A model generated the notes under the pieces. That model saw only the letters and a program-made list of their open reading frames with translations. It was not told the DNA's origin and did no database searches. Shown one piece after another: positions 26,473 to 33,809 of a DNA stretch of 64,000 bases; the stretch's first letter is position 1; the number at the start of each line of letters is the position of its first letter. Source of the DNA: Candidatus Latescibacterota bacterium (GTDB lineage Bacteria; Latescibacterota; UBA2968; UBA8231); assembly GCA_022820485.1 (NCBI GenBank), contig JAJEFJ010000068.1, positions 57,291 through 121,290 on the forward strand, given 5' to 3'. Both the position numbers and the translations under genes were made by a program.

Positions 26473-26493
26473 CTGAATGGCTAAAGCCATCAG
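26473..26493 (-). repeat. IS605 left-end hairpin
   Basis: CTGAATGGC-TAAA-GCCATCAG: an 8-bp stem with a single bulged A (T on the element's top strand), the kind of extrahelical base known from IS608-type ends. On the element strand, TTACCGT lies just 5' of it and TTGACCGT 5' of the right-end hairpin. Confidence 0.6.
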
Positions 26494-26709
26494 TCCTACG
26501 GTAATCTTTATGGGCTGAGAATATACGGAGTGGCTAGCGGGTGGCTCAAGGCGGCGACTGCTTTTCAGGGACGATGCGGTTGGCTATTATTGAGCACTGA
26601 ATAGTAGAGAAAATGCCAATGGGGCTAATCCGTCTGGCTTTTGACGATCCCCGGATGGATCGGATGAGCTGGGCTACTAGGCCGCCCCACAACTCCAAGG
26701 AAAACGCAC

Positions 26710-27165
26710 ATGAAAAAAAAGGGAGGAATCGTCGCTCTCATCGCAGGTCTTATCTCTTTATTCATAGAAATGTCTAGTCTTGTCTTCTTGGACGTATCGA
26801 CAAGGACTGGCTTTTCAGACAGAGTCGAGTTTCTGTCCGGTACTGAGGTTGAGGAAGCAATGTTTTTTCGCTTCGTATCCATGTCGTTTTCATTTATTGT
26901 CATCATCTTAGCTACTATCGCTGTAGGCAGGCGGGAAGGCTCGCGATTGGTGGGATTCCTGTTAATCGGGGTTTCTTGTTTAGCAGCCTTTTGCGGAACT
27001 TTTCTTTCTGCCTTCTTCATGGCAATCGCGACAGTCGGAGGTGTACTGATCGTCCTAAACCCCCGAACAGTTATTCAAAGTGGTGACATGAAAAAGTGTC
27101 CATATTGTACTGAACTGATAAAAGCAGAAGCAGTCAAGTGCCGTTACTGTAGGGAAGAGATTTAA
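26710..27165 (+). CDS. Small membrane protein with C-terminal zinc ribbon
   Basis: 151 aa, no named family. Three to four hydrophobic segments cover residues ~6-28, 58-75, 83-105 and 100-118. The C-terminus is a short zinc ribbon, CPYCTELIKAEAVKCRYC, a pattern found on many small bacterial membrane proteins. The ATG is preceded by AAGG. It stands between the IS left end and the peptidase gene. The region 26510-26709 has no other gene or clear site. Role unknown. Confidence 0.72.
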   Translation: MKKKGGIVALIAGLISLFIEMSSLVFLDVSTRTGFSDRVEFLSGTEVEEAMFFRFVSMSFSFIVIILATIAVGRREGSRLVGFLLIGVSCLAAFCGTFLSAFFMAIATVGGVLIVLNPRTVIQSGDMKKCPYCTELIKAEAVKCRYCREEI

Positions 27166-27217
27166 CAGGAAAGAGTCCCTTGCTAAGATAGCGACCAATA
27201 GCTAACAGGAGAAAATT

Positions 27218-28354
27218 ATGCTGACCAAAGAAGGATGCCGCACGCGGCAGCAGCGCCTGTGTACGCGGCTGGCCGAACTCGACATCGACGCGGCCGTGAT
27301 CAATCACCCGAAGGAAATCTACTACTTTACCGGGATCATCGTCCCCGAGGAATTTCCCGGCCCGCCGGCGATTTTTTGGCTGGGGGCCGATGGGCGGTCC
27401 TTGCTGATCGCGCATACCGACGAAGGCGAGCCGTGCGCCGATGAGTGTTTCACCTTTTCCCTCAGCGTCGGCGGCACGGTCACGCCCGACCTGCGCGAGG
27501 TAATAAGCGGGCTAATCGTCGATACACTGCGCGCCAAAAAACCGGCGGCTGGCCGCTTGGGTTGGCAGAGCGAATCTCTACCACGTCGCTTGGGACAGGC
27601 GATTGAGGAAGGACTGGGCAAAACGCCTGCATGGATCGCAGTTGATGATCTGCTCGCCGACATGCAGGAGGTCAAGGACCCCGACGAAATCGAACTGCTG
27701 CGCAAGGTAGTGCAGGTCGATCTAGCCGCATACGCCGCGGCGGAAGCGGCGATGGCTCCGGGCGTCAACGAGCTGGAGGTGCTAGCGGCAGCGCAACGAG
27801 CAGCGCATCTTGCGGCCGGTGAGAAGGTTTTTCACGACGGCGACTACCAGTGCGGCGAATTGGGCGGTTTTGCGCGCAATCGCCCAATTGAGGCTGGGGA
27901 AATCTACGTCATCGACGCTTGGTCGGTGTACCGCGGCTACTGGGCCGATTTGTGCCGCAGCTTTGCCGTGGGCGAGCCGACTGAGGTGCAGCACTCCGTG
28001 TTTGAGCACGTCAAGGGCTTTCACGACCGCGTCGGCGAGTACTTGCGGCCGGGCAAGGACGGCAGCGAGTGCGCAGTGGCCATGGACGCCTATATCCGCG
28101 AGCATCCCAAGCTGGCCGATGTCGGCTTGATCCACCACGCCGGGCACAACATCGGTTTGCGGGCGCACGAGATGCCCGATCTCAACAAGGAGCGCGGCGG
28201 CACCTTGCGCGTGGGCAATGTGGTTTCGGTCGAGCCGGGGGCCTATATCCCGGAGGCGCGGGCGGGGGTGCGGCTGGAAAACATGTACCTGATTACTGAG
28301 GACGGCTTGGAGAACTTATCGCCGTATCCAATGGAGTTGGGGGCGCACTGTTGA
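27218..28354 (+). CDS. M24 family metallopeptidase (Xaa-Pro aminopeptidase-like)
   Basis: 378 aa. N-terminal creatinase-type domain (residues 1-~130, VINHPKEIYYFTGIIVPEEF) and a pita-bread catalytic domain. The dinuclear metal ligands are all visible: Asp in YVIDAWSVYRG, Asp in YWADLCRSF, His in IHHAGHNIGLRAHEM, Glu in VVSVEPGAYIP and Glu in GVRLENMYLI. It would remove N-terminal residues from X-Pro peptides, though relatives act on creatine or other amidine substrates. AGGAGA ribosome-binding site 6-8 bp upstream. The stop overlaps the TTG start of the next gene. Confidence 0.92.
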   Translation: MLTKEGCRTRQQRLCTRLAELDIDAAVINHPKEIYYFTGIIVPEEFPGPPAIFWLGADGRSLLIAHTDEGEPCADECFTFSLSVGGTVTPDLREVISGLIVDTLRAKKPAAGRLGWQSESLPRRLGQAIEEGLGKTPAWIAVDDLLADMQEVKDPDEIELLRKVVQVDLAAYAAAEAAMAPGVNELEVLAAAQRAAHLAAGEKVFHDGDYQCGELGGFARNRPIEAGEIYVIDAWSVYRGYWADLCRSFAVGEPTEVQHSVFEHVKGFHDRVGEYLRPGKDGSECAVAMDAYIREHPKLADVGLIHHAGHNIGLRAHEMPDLNKERGGTLRVGNVVSVEPGAYIPEARAGVRLENMYLITEDGLENLSPYPMELGAHC

Positions 28355-29148
28355 GCGAGGTACTCGAATTTGCCGAAGACCTCGCCCGGCGCGCTGGTGT
28401 GCTAATCGCCCAAGCGCGGGCGGACCGGGCATTGGATCTGAGTTACAAGGAAGGGATTGAGCTGCTGACGTCGGCCGATCTTCAGGCCGACCAGCTCATC
28501 CGCGGCGAGATCGAACAGACCTTCCCCGACCACTACATCCTCTCCGAAGAATCTTCGCCCCACCTTACAGACCCGGCGCAACTGCGCGGCCCCTTGTGGG
28601 TCGTTGACCCGATTGACGGCACCGTCAACTACGCCTATAACCAGCAGCAAGTAGCCGTGTCCATTGCCTTTGCCGAAGGCGGCCAAGTGCAGGTCGGGGT
28701 GGTGCGCTGCCCGTTTTTAGAAGAGACCTTTACCGCCCGGCGCGGAGCAGGTGCCTATCTCAACGGCCGCGCCATCCGAACCAGCGAGTGCAGCGAGCTA
28801 TCCCGCGCCCTGATCGGCACGGGCTTTCCCTACGCCGCCGAGGGCAGAGTGGCGCTGGTGGATCGCTTGCGCCGCGTGCTCGGCCAGTGCGACATCCGCC
28901 GCGTTGGCTCGGCAGCAATCGATCTATGCTGGGTGGCGATGGGGCGACTCGACGGCTTTTACGAGTCGCTCAAGCCTTGGGACTTGGCGGCCGCGGCCCT
29001 GATTGCGCGGGAAGCGGGCGCTCGCGTCGGGCACTTACAGCCCGTAGAGGGCGAATTGCCAGAAGAATTGGACGGCCGCGACTTGGTCGCCGCCGCACCG
29101 GGAATCTACGAACAATTGGTCGCGCTGCTACGTGGAACCCCATCGTAG
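28351..29148 (+). CDS. Inositol monophosphatase family protein
   Basis: 265 aa Mg-dependent, Li-sensitive-type phosphatase. Metal motifs: ILSEESS, the diagnostic WVVDPIDGTVNYAYN, and C-terminal SLKPWDLAAAALIAREAGAR. Substrates in the family include inositol-1-phosphate, PAP and histidinol phosphate. An inositol-3-phosphate synthase at 5596 makes inositol phosphate a reasonable guess. The TTG start at 28351 overlaps the preceding stop (TTGA), so translation is coupled to the M24 peptidase. Alternative assignment: 3'(2'),5'-bisphosphate nucleotidase. Confidence 0.9.
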   Translation: MSEVLEFAEDLARRAGVLIAQARADRALDLSYKEGIELLTSADLQADQLIRGEIEQTFPDHYILSEESSPHLTDPAQLRGPLWVVDPIDGTVNYAYNQQQVAVSIAFAEGGQVQVGVVRCPFLEETFTARRGAGAYLNGRAIRTSECSELSRALIGTGFPYAAEGRVALVDRLRRVLGQCDIRRVGSAAIDLCWVAMGRLDGFYESLKPWDLAAAALIAREAGARVGHLQPVEGELPEELDGRDLVAAAPGIYEQLVALLRGTPS

Positions 29149-29219
29149 GGGCGTCCCTTGTGGGCGCCCAAGCGTAGCCAGCGGAATCCTAAAAGGGCAA
29201 CCACGAGGGTTGCCCCTAC
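29145..29219. repeat. Inverted pair of GTAGGGGC palindromes (REPIN-like)
   Basis: One 25-bp copy at 29145-29169 starts GTAGGGGCGTCCC. A second copy in opposite orientation occupies 29195-29219 and ends GGGTTGCCCCTAC. Each can form a hairpin on its own and the pair forms a larger one with a ~25-bp centre. The first copy overlaps the phosphatase stop codon. Confidence 0.75.
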
Positions 29220-29254
29220 AAGGCGTAACGGCAGTAAAATAACAAGGAGATCCC

Positions 29255-30415
29255 ATGAAAATCAGCGACATCAAAGCCTATCCAACTTGGGTCGGCCACC
29301 GCAACCAGCTCATCGTCAAGGTCGAGACCGACGAAGGCATCCACGGCTGGGGAGAGTCGGGGCTATCGGGGCGCGAGCTCGCCGTCGTGGGCGCGGTGCG
29401 GCACTACCGGGAGTTTTTGCTCGGCCGCGACCCGCGCGAAATCGGGCGGCTCTGGCAGGAGATGTACCGCGGCCAGTACTTTGAAGGCGGGCGGGTGTTG
29501 ACCGCGGCGATTTCGGCCATCGACATCGCTTTACACGACGTGGTAGGCAAGGCCCTCGGCGTGCCGGTCTATCAGCTTTTGGGCGGCAAGCAGCGCGAGT
29601 GGGTGCCCTGCTTTGCGACGACCGGGGCACCGGACCTAGAGACCTTGGTCAACAACTGCAAACTACTGTTGGACAAGGGGTGGGACGTGATCCGCACGGG
29701 CATGGCCCAGCGCAAACAGTACGACGACGAGCTGCTATTCGAGCCGCGCGAGTCCATCGGCATCACCGCGGCTTGGCTGACTGAGGTGCGCCGTGAAATT
29801 GGTCCCGACCCGATCTTGGGCATTGACTATCACCATCGGCTGACGGTCGCCGAGAGCGCGTCGTTCTGCCAGAAGATGCCGCCGGGAACGCTCGACTTTC
29901 TCGAAGAACCCATCCGCGACGAGTGCCCCGAAGCCTATGAATCGCTCCGCACCATGACCGACGTGCCCTTTGCCATCGGCGAGGAATTTGCCAGCAAGTG
30001 GCAGTTTTTGCCCTATCTCGAACGGGGCATCACGCAGTTTGCGCGGATCGACGTGTGCAATGTCGGCGGGCTGACCGAGTCGATGAAGGTCGCGAGCTTG
30101 GCCGAATCTCACTACATCGACCTGATGCCACACAACCCACTGGGGCCGATCTGCACCGCCGCGACCGTGCATCTGGCGGCGGCCGTGCCCAACTTCGCGT
30201 GGCTTGAACACAGGGTTACGCCGACAGAAGCGGGGAAATTCATGGACGAGGATTTGTTTCCGGTGCAGTGCGAATTGGTAGGATCGATGTTGAAGGTGCC
30301 CGAGGGGCCGGGGCTGGGCGTGGAGTTCAACGAAGAACTGGCCGAGGAACAGGAATTCAAGTTTTGGGAAGCGCCGCATTTGCGCCGGCGGGATGGGTCG
30401 CATACGAACTGGTAG
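29255..30415 (+). CDS. Mandelate racemase/enolase family, galactonate dehydratase-like
   Basis: 386 aa. The capping domain starts MKISDIKAYPTWVGHRNQLI, with TDEGIHGWGESG. In the barrel, ILGIDYHHRLTVAES gives the first metal Asp and a catalytic His position. FLEEPIRDE and FAIGEEFASKW give the two Glu ligands. LMPHNPLGPICTAATVHLAA is the galactonate/mannonate-dehydratase His motif. This subgroup dehydrates sugar acids to 2-keto-3-deoxy acids. It has an AAGGAG site and a REPIN-like repeat upstream. Only moderately similar to the enzyme at 10053, so the two should have different substrates. Confidence 0.91.
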   Translation: MKISDIKAYPTWVGHRNQLIVKVETDEGIHGWGESGLSGRELAVVGAVRHYREFLLGRDPREIGRLWQEMYRGQYFEGGRVLTAAISAIDIALHDVVGKALGVPVYQLLGGKQREWVPCFATTGAPDLETLVNNCKLLLDKGWDVIRTGMAQRKQYDDELLFEPRESIGITAAWLTEVRREIGPDPILGIDYHHRLTVAESASFCQKMPPGTLDFLEEPIRDECPEAYESLRTMTDVPFAIGEEFASKWQFLPYLERGITQFARIDVCNVGGLTESMKVASLAESHYIDLMPHNPLGPICTAATVHLAAAVPNFAWLEHRVTPTEAGKFMDEDLFPVQCELVGSMLKVPEGPGLGVEFNEELAEEQEFKFWEAPHLRRRDGSHTNW

Positions 30416-30492
30416 TGGCTATTTTGAACCTTCCTCCAAATTAGTCGAACTTTTTCAGAGTTTACTCCAAAATGGTTCAGTGGATTTTACAT

Positions 30493-30512
30493 AGCAACTA
30501 AATATAGTTGCT
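30493..30512. promoter_or_regulatory. Palindromic operator candidate upstream of the HicB/PIN module
   Basis: AGCAACTA-AATA-TAGTTGCT, 8-bp perfect arms with a 4-bp centre, 75 bp ahead of the antitoxin start at 30587. Antitoxins of the ribbon-helix-helix type normally repress their own operon at such sites. The surrounding 30416-30586 is AT-rich and contains no other gene. Confidence 0.6.
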
Positions 30513-30586
30513 GCCTTATGAAGAGTCGCATCCATTCTTTTGGGAACGCGCTTAGATTCCTAAAGCCCTTGAACAGGGGGACTGAT

Positions 30587-31069
30587 ATGAAAGACATGAT
30601 GACTTATAAGGATTACACAGGCTCGGCACACTACGACGACGACGACCGAATATTCTACGGCAAGATTGAGTTTATCCGCGATCTCGTCCGTTACGAGGGT
30701 ACGGATGTGGACTCACTGCGCTCCGCTTTTGAAGAAGCAGTGGACGACTATCTCGACCTATGCCAACAGGAAGGACGACAACCCGAACAGCCGTTCAAAG
30801 GCAGTTTCAACGTGCGGATGGGCAGCGAACTACATCGGCGGGCAGCCCTATGTGCCAAGGAGAAGGGCGCAAACCTCAACCAAGTGGTCAAAGAGGCGTT
30901 GGAGCGGTATTTAGCTGGTGTAGCCTCCCCTTCGCTAGGTGCTTCACGTTCCTATCGGGAGCTAATGGCAGATATACGCGCTCGACAGCAGGTGCGTGGC
31001 CATAAACCCCCAACTCGGGAAGAGGTTGATGCTGCCCTACACAGTGAGCGGGAAAGCTGGGAACAGTAA
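30587..31069 (+). CDS. HicB-type antitoxin with extended C-terminal tail
   Basis: 160 aa. Residues ~5-62 form the HicB partial RNase-H-like fold (YDDDDRIFYGKIEFIRDLVR, then LRSAFEEAVDDYLDLCQQ). Residues ~70-110 are a ribbon-helix-helix domain (FKGSFNVRMGSELHRRAALC, NLNQVVKEALERYLAG). A further ~50-residue tail ends PPTREEVDAALHSERESWEQ, which looks like the acidic toxin-binding tails of PIN-toxin antitoxins. The partner is not a HicA but a PIN gene 3 bp downstream. Start chosen at 30587 because AGGGGG precedes it. Expected to bind DNA, repress the operon and neutralise the PIN protein. Confidence 0.88.
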   Translation: MKDMMTYKDYTGSAHYDDDDRIFYGKIEFIRDLVRYEGTDVDSLRSAFEEAVDDYLDLCQQEGRQPEQPFKGSFNVRMGSELHRRAALCAKEKGANLNQVVKEALERYLAGVASPSLGASRSYRELMADIRARQQVRGHKPPTREEVDAALHSERESWEQ

Positions 31070-31072
31070 CCT

Positions 31073-31495
31073 ATGCGGCTTTACCTAGACGCAGCACCTG
31101 TTATCTATACCGTTGAACAAGTCGAGGGCTTTGCTACAGCCGTTGACGAGCGGATTGGATCGTCAGAAGTGACTCTGGTCGCTAGCGACCTGACGAGAAT
31201 GGAATGTCGCGTCAAACCTCTGAGAGAAGGTAACACCGAACTGCTCAAAGACTTCGATGAGTTTTTTAATGGGGCGATATCAGAAGTGGTCGTTCTATCG
31301 CAGCCAATTATGGATCGGGCGACCGAGATTCGAGCGCAGCATGGCTTTAGAACACCTGATGCAATTCATCTTGCTGCTGCTGTGGAGTCGAGTTGCGATG
31401 TATTTATAACCAACGATCATCGTCTGGACCGTTTTAGCGACATTAGATATGAATTGGTAACAGATGGGCCAAGGACAACTCCCAAGCCTGAATGA
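31073..31495 (+). CDS. PIN-domain toxin (VapC-like)
   Basis: 140 aa ribonuclease-fold protein. The acidic active-site set is intact: Asp6 (LYLDAAPVIY), Glu44 (SDLTRMECRV), Asp96 (RTPDAIHLAAA) and Asp115 (FITNDHRLDRF). Such toxins cut tRNA or rRNA and stop translation when not bound by antitoxin. It begins 3 bp after the HicB-type antitoxin stop. The pairing of a PIN toxin with a HicB-fold antitoxin is unusual compared with the classical HicAB and VapBC pairs. Confidence 0.9.
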   Translation: MRLYLDAAPVIYTVEQVEGFATAVDERIGSSEVTLVASDLTRMECRVKPLREGNTELLKDFDEFFNGAISEVVVLSQPIMDRATEIRAQHGFRTPDAIHLAAAVESSCDVFITNDHRLDRFSDIRYELVTDGPRTTPKPE

Positions 31496-31515
31496 CTTGG
31501 GTATGGAGAAGACTC

Positions 31516-31752
31516 ATGCAAACCAAGCTCACGCTACGCCTAGAGGAGCAATTGATCGAACGAGCCAAGGCTCATGCCAAAAAGCGGGGCAAGTCCGTAT
31601 CGCAGATGGTGGCCGACTATTTCACGCTACTGGACCGGGAAGATCGACCTGAGACACTGGCACCGCTCACCCGTTCTTTACACGGTGCCTTGAGGGGCAC
31701 TGCCGTCGATGAGGATACATACCGCGAGCATTTCGAGGAAAAACACCTGTGA
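31516..31752 (+). CDS. Ribbon-helix-helix antitoxin of a second, broken module
   Basis: 78 aa. MQTKLTLRLEEQLIERAKAH and KKRGKSVSQMVADYFTLL form a ribbon-helix-helix domain of the DUF6364 type. The acidic tail ends DEDTYREHFEEKHL. GGAGAAG ribosome-binding site lies 5-11 bp ahead of the ATG. Its expected PIN toxin begins immediately downstream with a GTGA overlap but is truncated, so this is now an orphan antitoxin. Confidence 0.85.
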   Translation: MQTKLTLRLEEQLIERAKAHAKKRGKSVSQMVADYFTLLDREDRPETLAPLTRSLHGALRGTAVDEDTYREHFEEKHL

Positions 31753-31862
31753 AAGTGATGGCCAATACCAATGTCGTACTCGATCTGCTACTTCGGGCAA
31801 AGTACCTTCCTATTAGACGTAGGCTCCAAGCAGTCGAGGCAACGCTGAAATGTTATCGATAA
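31749..31862 (+). pseudogene. Truncated PIN toxin remnant
   Basis: A GTG at 31749 overlaps the antitoxin stop. The reading frame gives VKVMANTNVVLDLLLRAKYL and then unrelated residues to a stop at 31860-31862, 37 aa in all. VMANTNVVLDLLL is the first strand and helix of a PIN domain, whose normal form is I-D-T-N-V-V-L-D. The first catalytic Asp is Asn here and the remaining ~100 residues are missing. From about 31812 the sequence belongs to the end of the convergent HAD gene, so a deletion joined the two. Confidence 0.78.
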
Positions 31863-32466
31863 CCGCAACTTTGGGTACTTCGTCAAATTCACTTTTGCTT
31901 GTCGCGCCTGATAGTACCGCAATAAAGGGCACCCTAGCCCGTTTGGCCGTTAGTGCATCGATCGTACTGTCGCCAACGTAAAGCACGTCATTGGCATCCA
32001 TTTGCATTCTAGCGATAGCAGTTGTTAAACCACGGGGATGTGGTTTTTGGTCTGCAACGTCTTCTCCGCCGATGATGATGCCAAAGCGATCAGATAGCCC
32101 TTCCCTTGCTAGAATCTCCTCGATTCTATAGCGAAACTTCGTTGACACGATCCCCAATGCAAAACCCATTTCAATCAACCGCTCCGTTGTCGCGGGAACG
32201 CTAGCAAACATGGACGTTAAATCTACCATAACCTGATCGGCTCGTTTGACAAAGTTGCTTATAAACAAACTGACGTTCTGATTGTCGGTTTGCCCAGTCA
32301 AACGTATAAATGTGTTCTCTAAAGACATACCGATAGTTCGCTTGATTCGCTCGTCATCGGCTCGAGGCAAATTCAACCTTTCCAGCGCAAAATTAACACA
32401 CTCAATGATGCCTTTTGTTGAGTCTGCTAGTGTAAGGTCGAAGTCAAAAATGATCGCCCGAGCCAT
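31813..32466 (-). CDS. HAD family hydrolase (phosphoglycolate phosphatase-like)
   Basis: 217 aa. Motif I is FDFDLTLADS near the N-terminus (nucleophile and acid Asp). Motif II Ser/Thr is in GIVSTKFR. Motif III Lys is in ADQKPHPRG. Motif IV is LYVGDSTIDALTAKRA. A helical cap lies at residues ~15-80, as in the Gph/PgmB group. It would dephosphorylate a small sugar phosphate or phosphoglycolate. The 3' end overlaps the truncated PIN remnant on the other strand. Confidence 0.92.
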   Translation of the reverse strand: MARAIIFDFDLTLADSTKGIIECVNFALERLNLPRADDERIKRTIGMSLENTFIRLTGQTDNQNVSLFISNFVKRADQVMVDLTSMFASVPATTERLIEMGFALGIVSTKFRYRIEEILAREGLSDRFGIIIGGEDVADQKPHPRGLTTAIARMQMDANDVLYVGDSTIDALTAKRARVPFIAVLSGATSKSEFDEVPKVAVIDNISALPRLLGAYV

Positions 32467-32520
32467 AGCTTGTCCGTGCGAATCCCTTTCTCAATACGGT
32501 GCGATGCGCCTGTTACCAAC

Positions 32521-32563
32521 GATAGGGCGTACAACGCGGGCCAATGTAGCGTCGCACGCCCTA
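32521..32563. repeat. Long imperfect inverted repeat
   Basis: Arms GATAGGGCGTACAACGC (32521-32537) and GCGTCGCACGCCCTAC (32548-32563), roughly 14 matching positions around an 11-bp centre. It lies between the convergent-exit end of the lactonase gene and the start of the HAD gene. The outer GTAGGGCG resembles, but is not identical to, the GTAGGGGC repeat family. It could serve as a terminator for neither gene as oriented with no T-run seen. Confidence 0.5.
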
Positions 32564-32573
32564 CCTTCTATCC

Positions 32574-33647
32574 CTAAAAAACCGGAATGAACTTGTGGCA
32601 CACGGGCGAGACGACTTCGGCTTTGTGGCCGGTGGGCGTGAGCTGGCCGGTGTCTGAATCGACGCGGAAGGTGAAGATGTCGTCGGTGCTGTGGTTGCCG
32701 GCGATTAGGTAGGTGCCCGTGGGGTCGAGGCCGAAGTTGCGCGGGTTGGCACCGCCGGTCGGCACGATCTCGACGAGTGCGAGCTGGCCGGTGTCTTGGT
32801 CGATGGCATAGACGGCAATGGAGTCGTGGCCGCGATTGGACCCGTAGAGGAAGCGGCCATTGGGGTGGACGTGGATGTCGGCGGTGTGGCTGACTTCTGT
32901 ATAGCCGTCGGGTAGCGTCGAGATGGTCTGGATGGTGGCGAGCGTGCCGGCGTTGGCGTCGTAGTCAAAAGCCGTGATGGTGTTGCTCAACTCGTTGATG
33001 ACGTAAGCCCGTTGGCTGTCGGGGTGGAAGGCGAGGTGGCGCGGGCCGCTGCCGGGGGCGATTTCCGCGGGCGTCTGCGCGACCAGCTTGCCATTCGCAT
33101 GGTCAATCGCATAGATGAGCACCTTGTCGATGCCCAAGTCGGGGGCAAAGGCGTGTTTGTTGTTGGGGGCGACCATAATCGAGTGGGCGTGTGGCCCCTC
33201 TTGGCGGCCTGGGTTGACCGAAGACCCCTCGTGTTGGACGAAATCCGTAGCCGGGCCGAGCGAGCCATCTTCGCGGATTGGCAGGATGGCAACGCTGCCG
33301 CCGCCGTAGTTGGCAGCTAGCGCGTACTGGCCAGCGCGGTCGATGCTGATGTGGCAGGGGCCGGGGCCAACGGTTGATTCGGTGTTGATGTGGGTGAGGG
33401 CTCCGCTCTGTTGGTCAATGGCAAAGGCCGCAATCGCGCCGCCGGGCCGGTCGTCGACCGCGCTGGTCTCGCCGATGGCGTAGAGGAAGCGTCGGTTGGG
33501 CGCGATGTCGAGGAAGGAAGGGTTGTCAATGCCGCCAATGCTGCTTTGATGCGCGAGCGCACCGGTGGCCATGTCGAGGCGATAGACGTGGATGCCGTCC
33601 TCGTCGCCGCTGGAATAGGTGCCGATATAGACGAGATAGTCGCTCAT
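32574..33647 (-). CDS. Lactonase family protein (6-phosphogluconolactonase-type beta-propeller)
   Basis: 357 aa seven-bladed propeller of the YbhE/Pgl group. Repeated blade motifs include YVINELSNTITAFDYDANAG and GPCHISIDRAGQYALAANYG, HAHSIMVAPNNKHAFAPDLG, GPRHLAFHPDSQRAYVINEL and ADIHVHPNGRFLYGSNRGHD. It would hydrolyse sugar lactones. The start at 33647 has an ideal AAAGGAG 7 bp upstream. An in-frame ATG at 33728 would add a possible signal peptide (TNALLSMLLFLPSIAF), so an exported longer form cannot be ruled out. Confidence 0.9.
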   Translation of the reverse strand: MSDYLVYIGTYSSGDEDGIHVYRLDMATGALAHQSSIGGIDNPSFLDIAPNRRFLYAIGETSAVDDRPGGAIAAFAIDQQSGALTHINTESTVGPGPCHISIDRAGQYALAANYGGGSVAILPIREDGSLGPATDFVQHEGSSVNPGRQEGPHAHSIMVAPNNKHAFAPDLGIDKVLIYAIDHANGKLVAQTPAEIAPGSGPRHLAFHPDSQRAYVINELSNTITAFDYDANAGTLATIQTISTLPDGYTEVSHTADIHVHPNGRFLYGSNRGHDSIAVYAIDQDTGQLALVEIVPTGGANPRNFGLDPTGTYLIAGNHSTDDIFTFRVDSDTGQLTPTGHKAEVVSPVCHKFIPVF

Positions 33648-33809
33648 AGTGGTACTCCTTTGGGTTGTGAAGGCAATGGAAGGGAGAAAGAGAAGCATAG
33701 ATAACAAGGCATTCGTTACAAACCGCATCGTTTCACCAAAACAGTGTTGAAATTTCGCAAGCGACAGACCTAATCTCATAAATCTTGTTAGTCTCCTTAA
33801 TTTTAGTCC

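Larger units (their letters stand above)
24780..26500 (-). mobile_element. IS200/IS605-type insertion sequence (tnpA and tnpB)
   Basis: Complete-looking element on the minus strand: left end near 26500, tnpA, tnpB, right end near 24780. Ends are set approximately from two matching hairpins with TAAA (forward strand) loops at 26473-26493 and 24786-24805. Both tnpA and tnpB look full-length. Such elements move as single strands without target duplications, so no direct repeats are expected. It lies 5' of the sugar ABC operon. Exact cleavage sites cannot be fixed without an empty-site relative. Confidence 0.75.
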
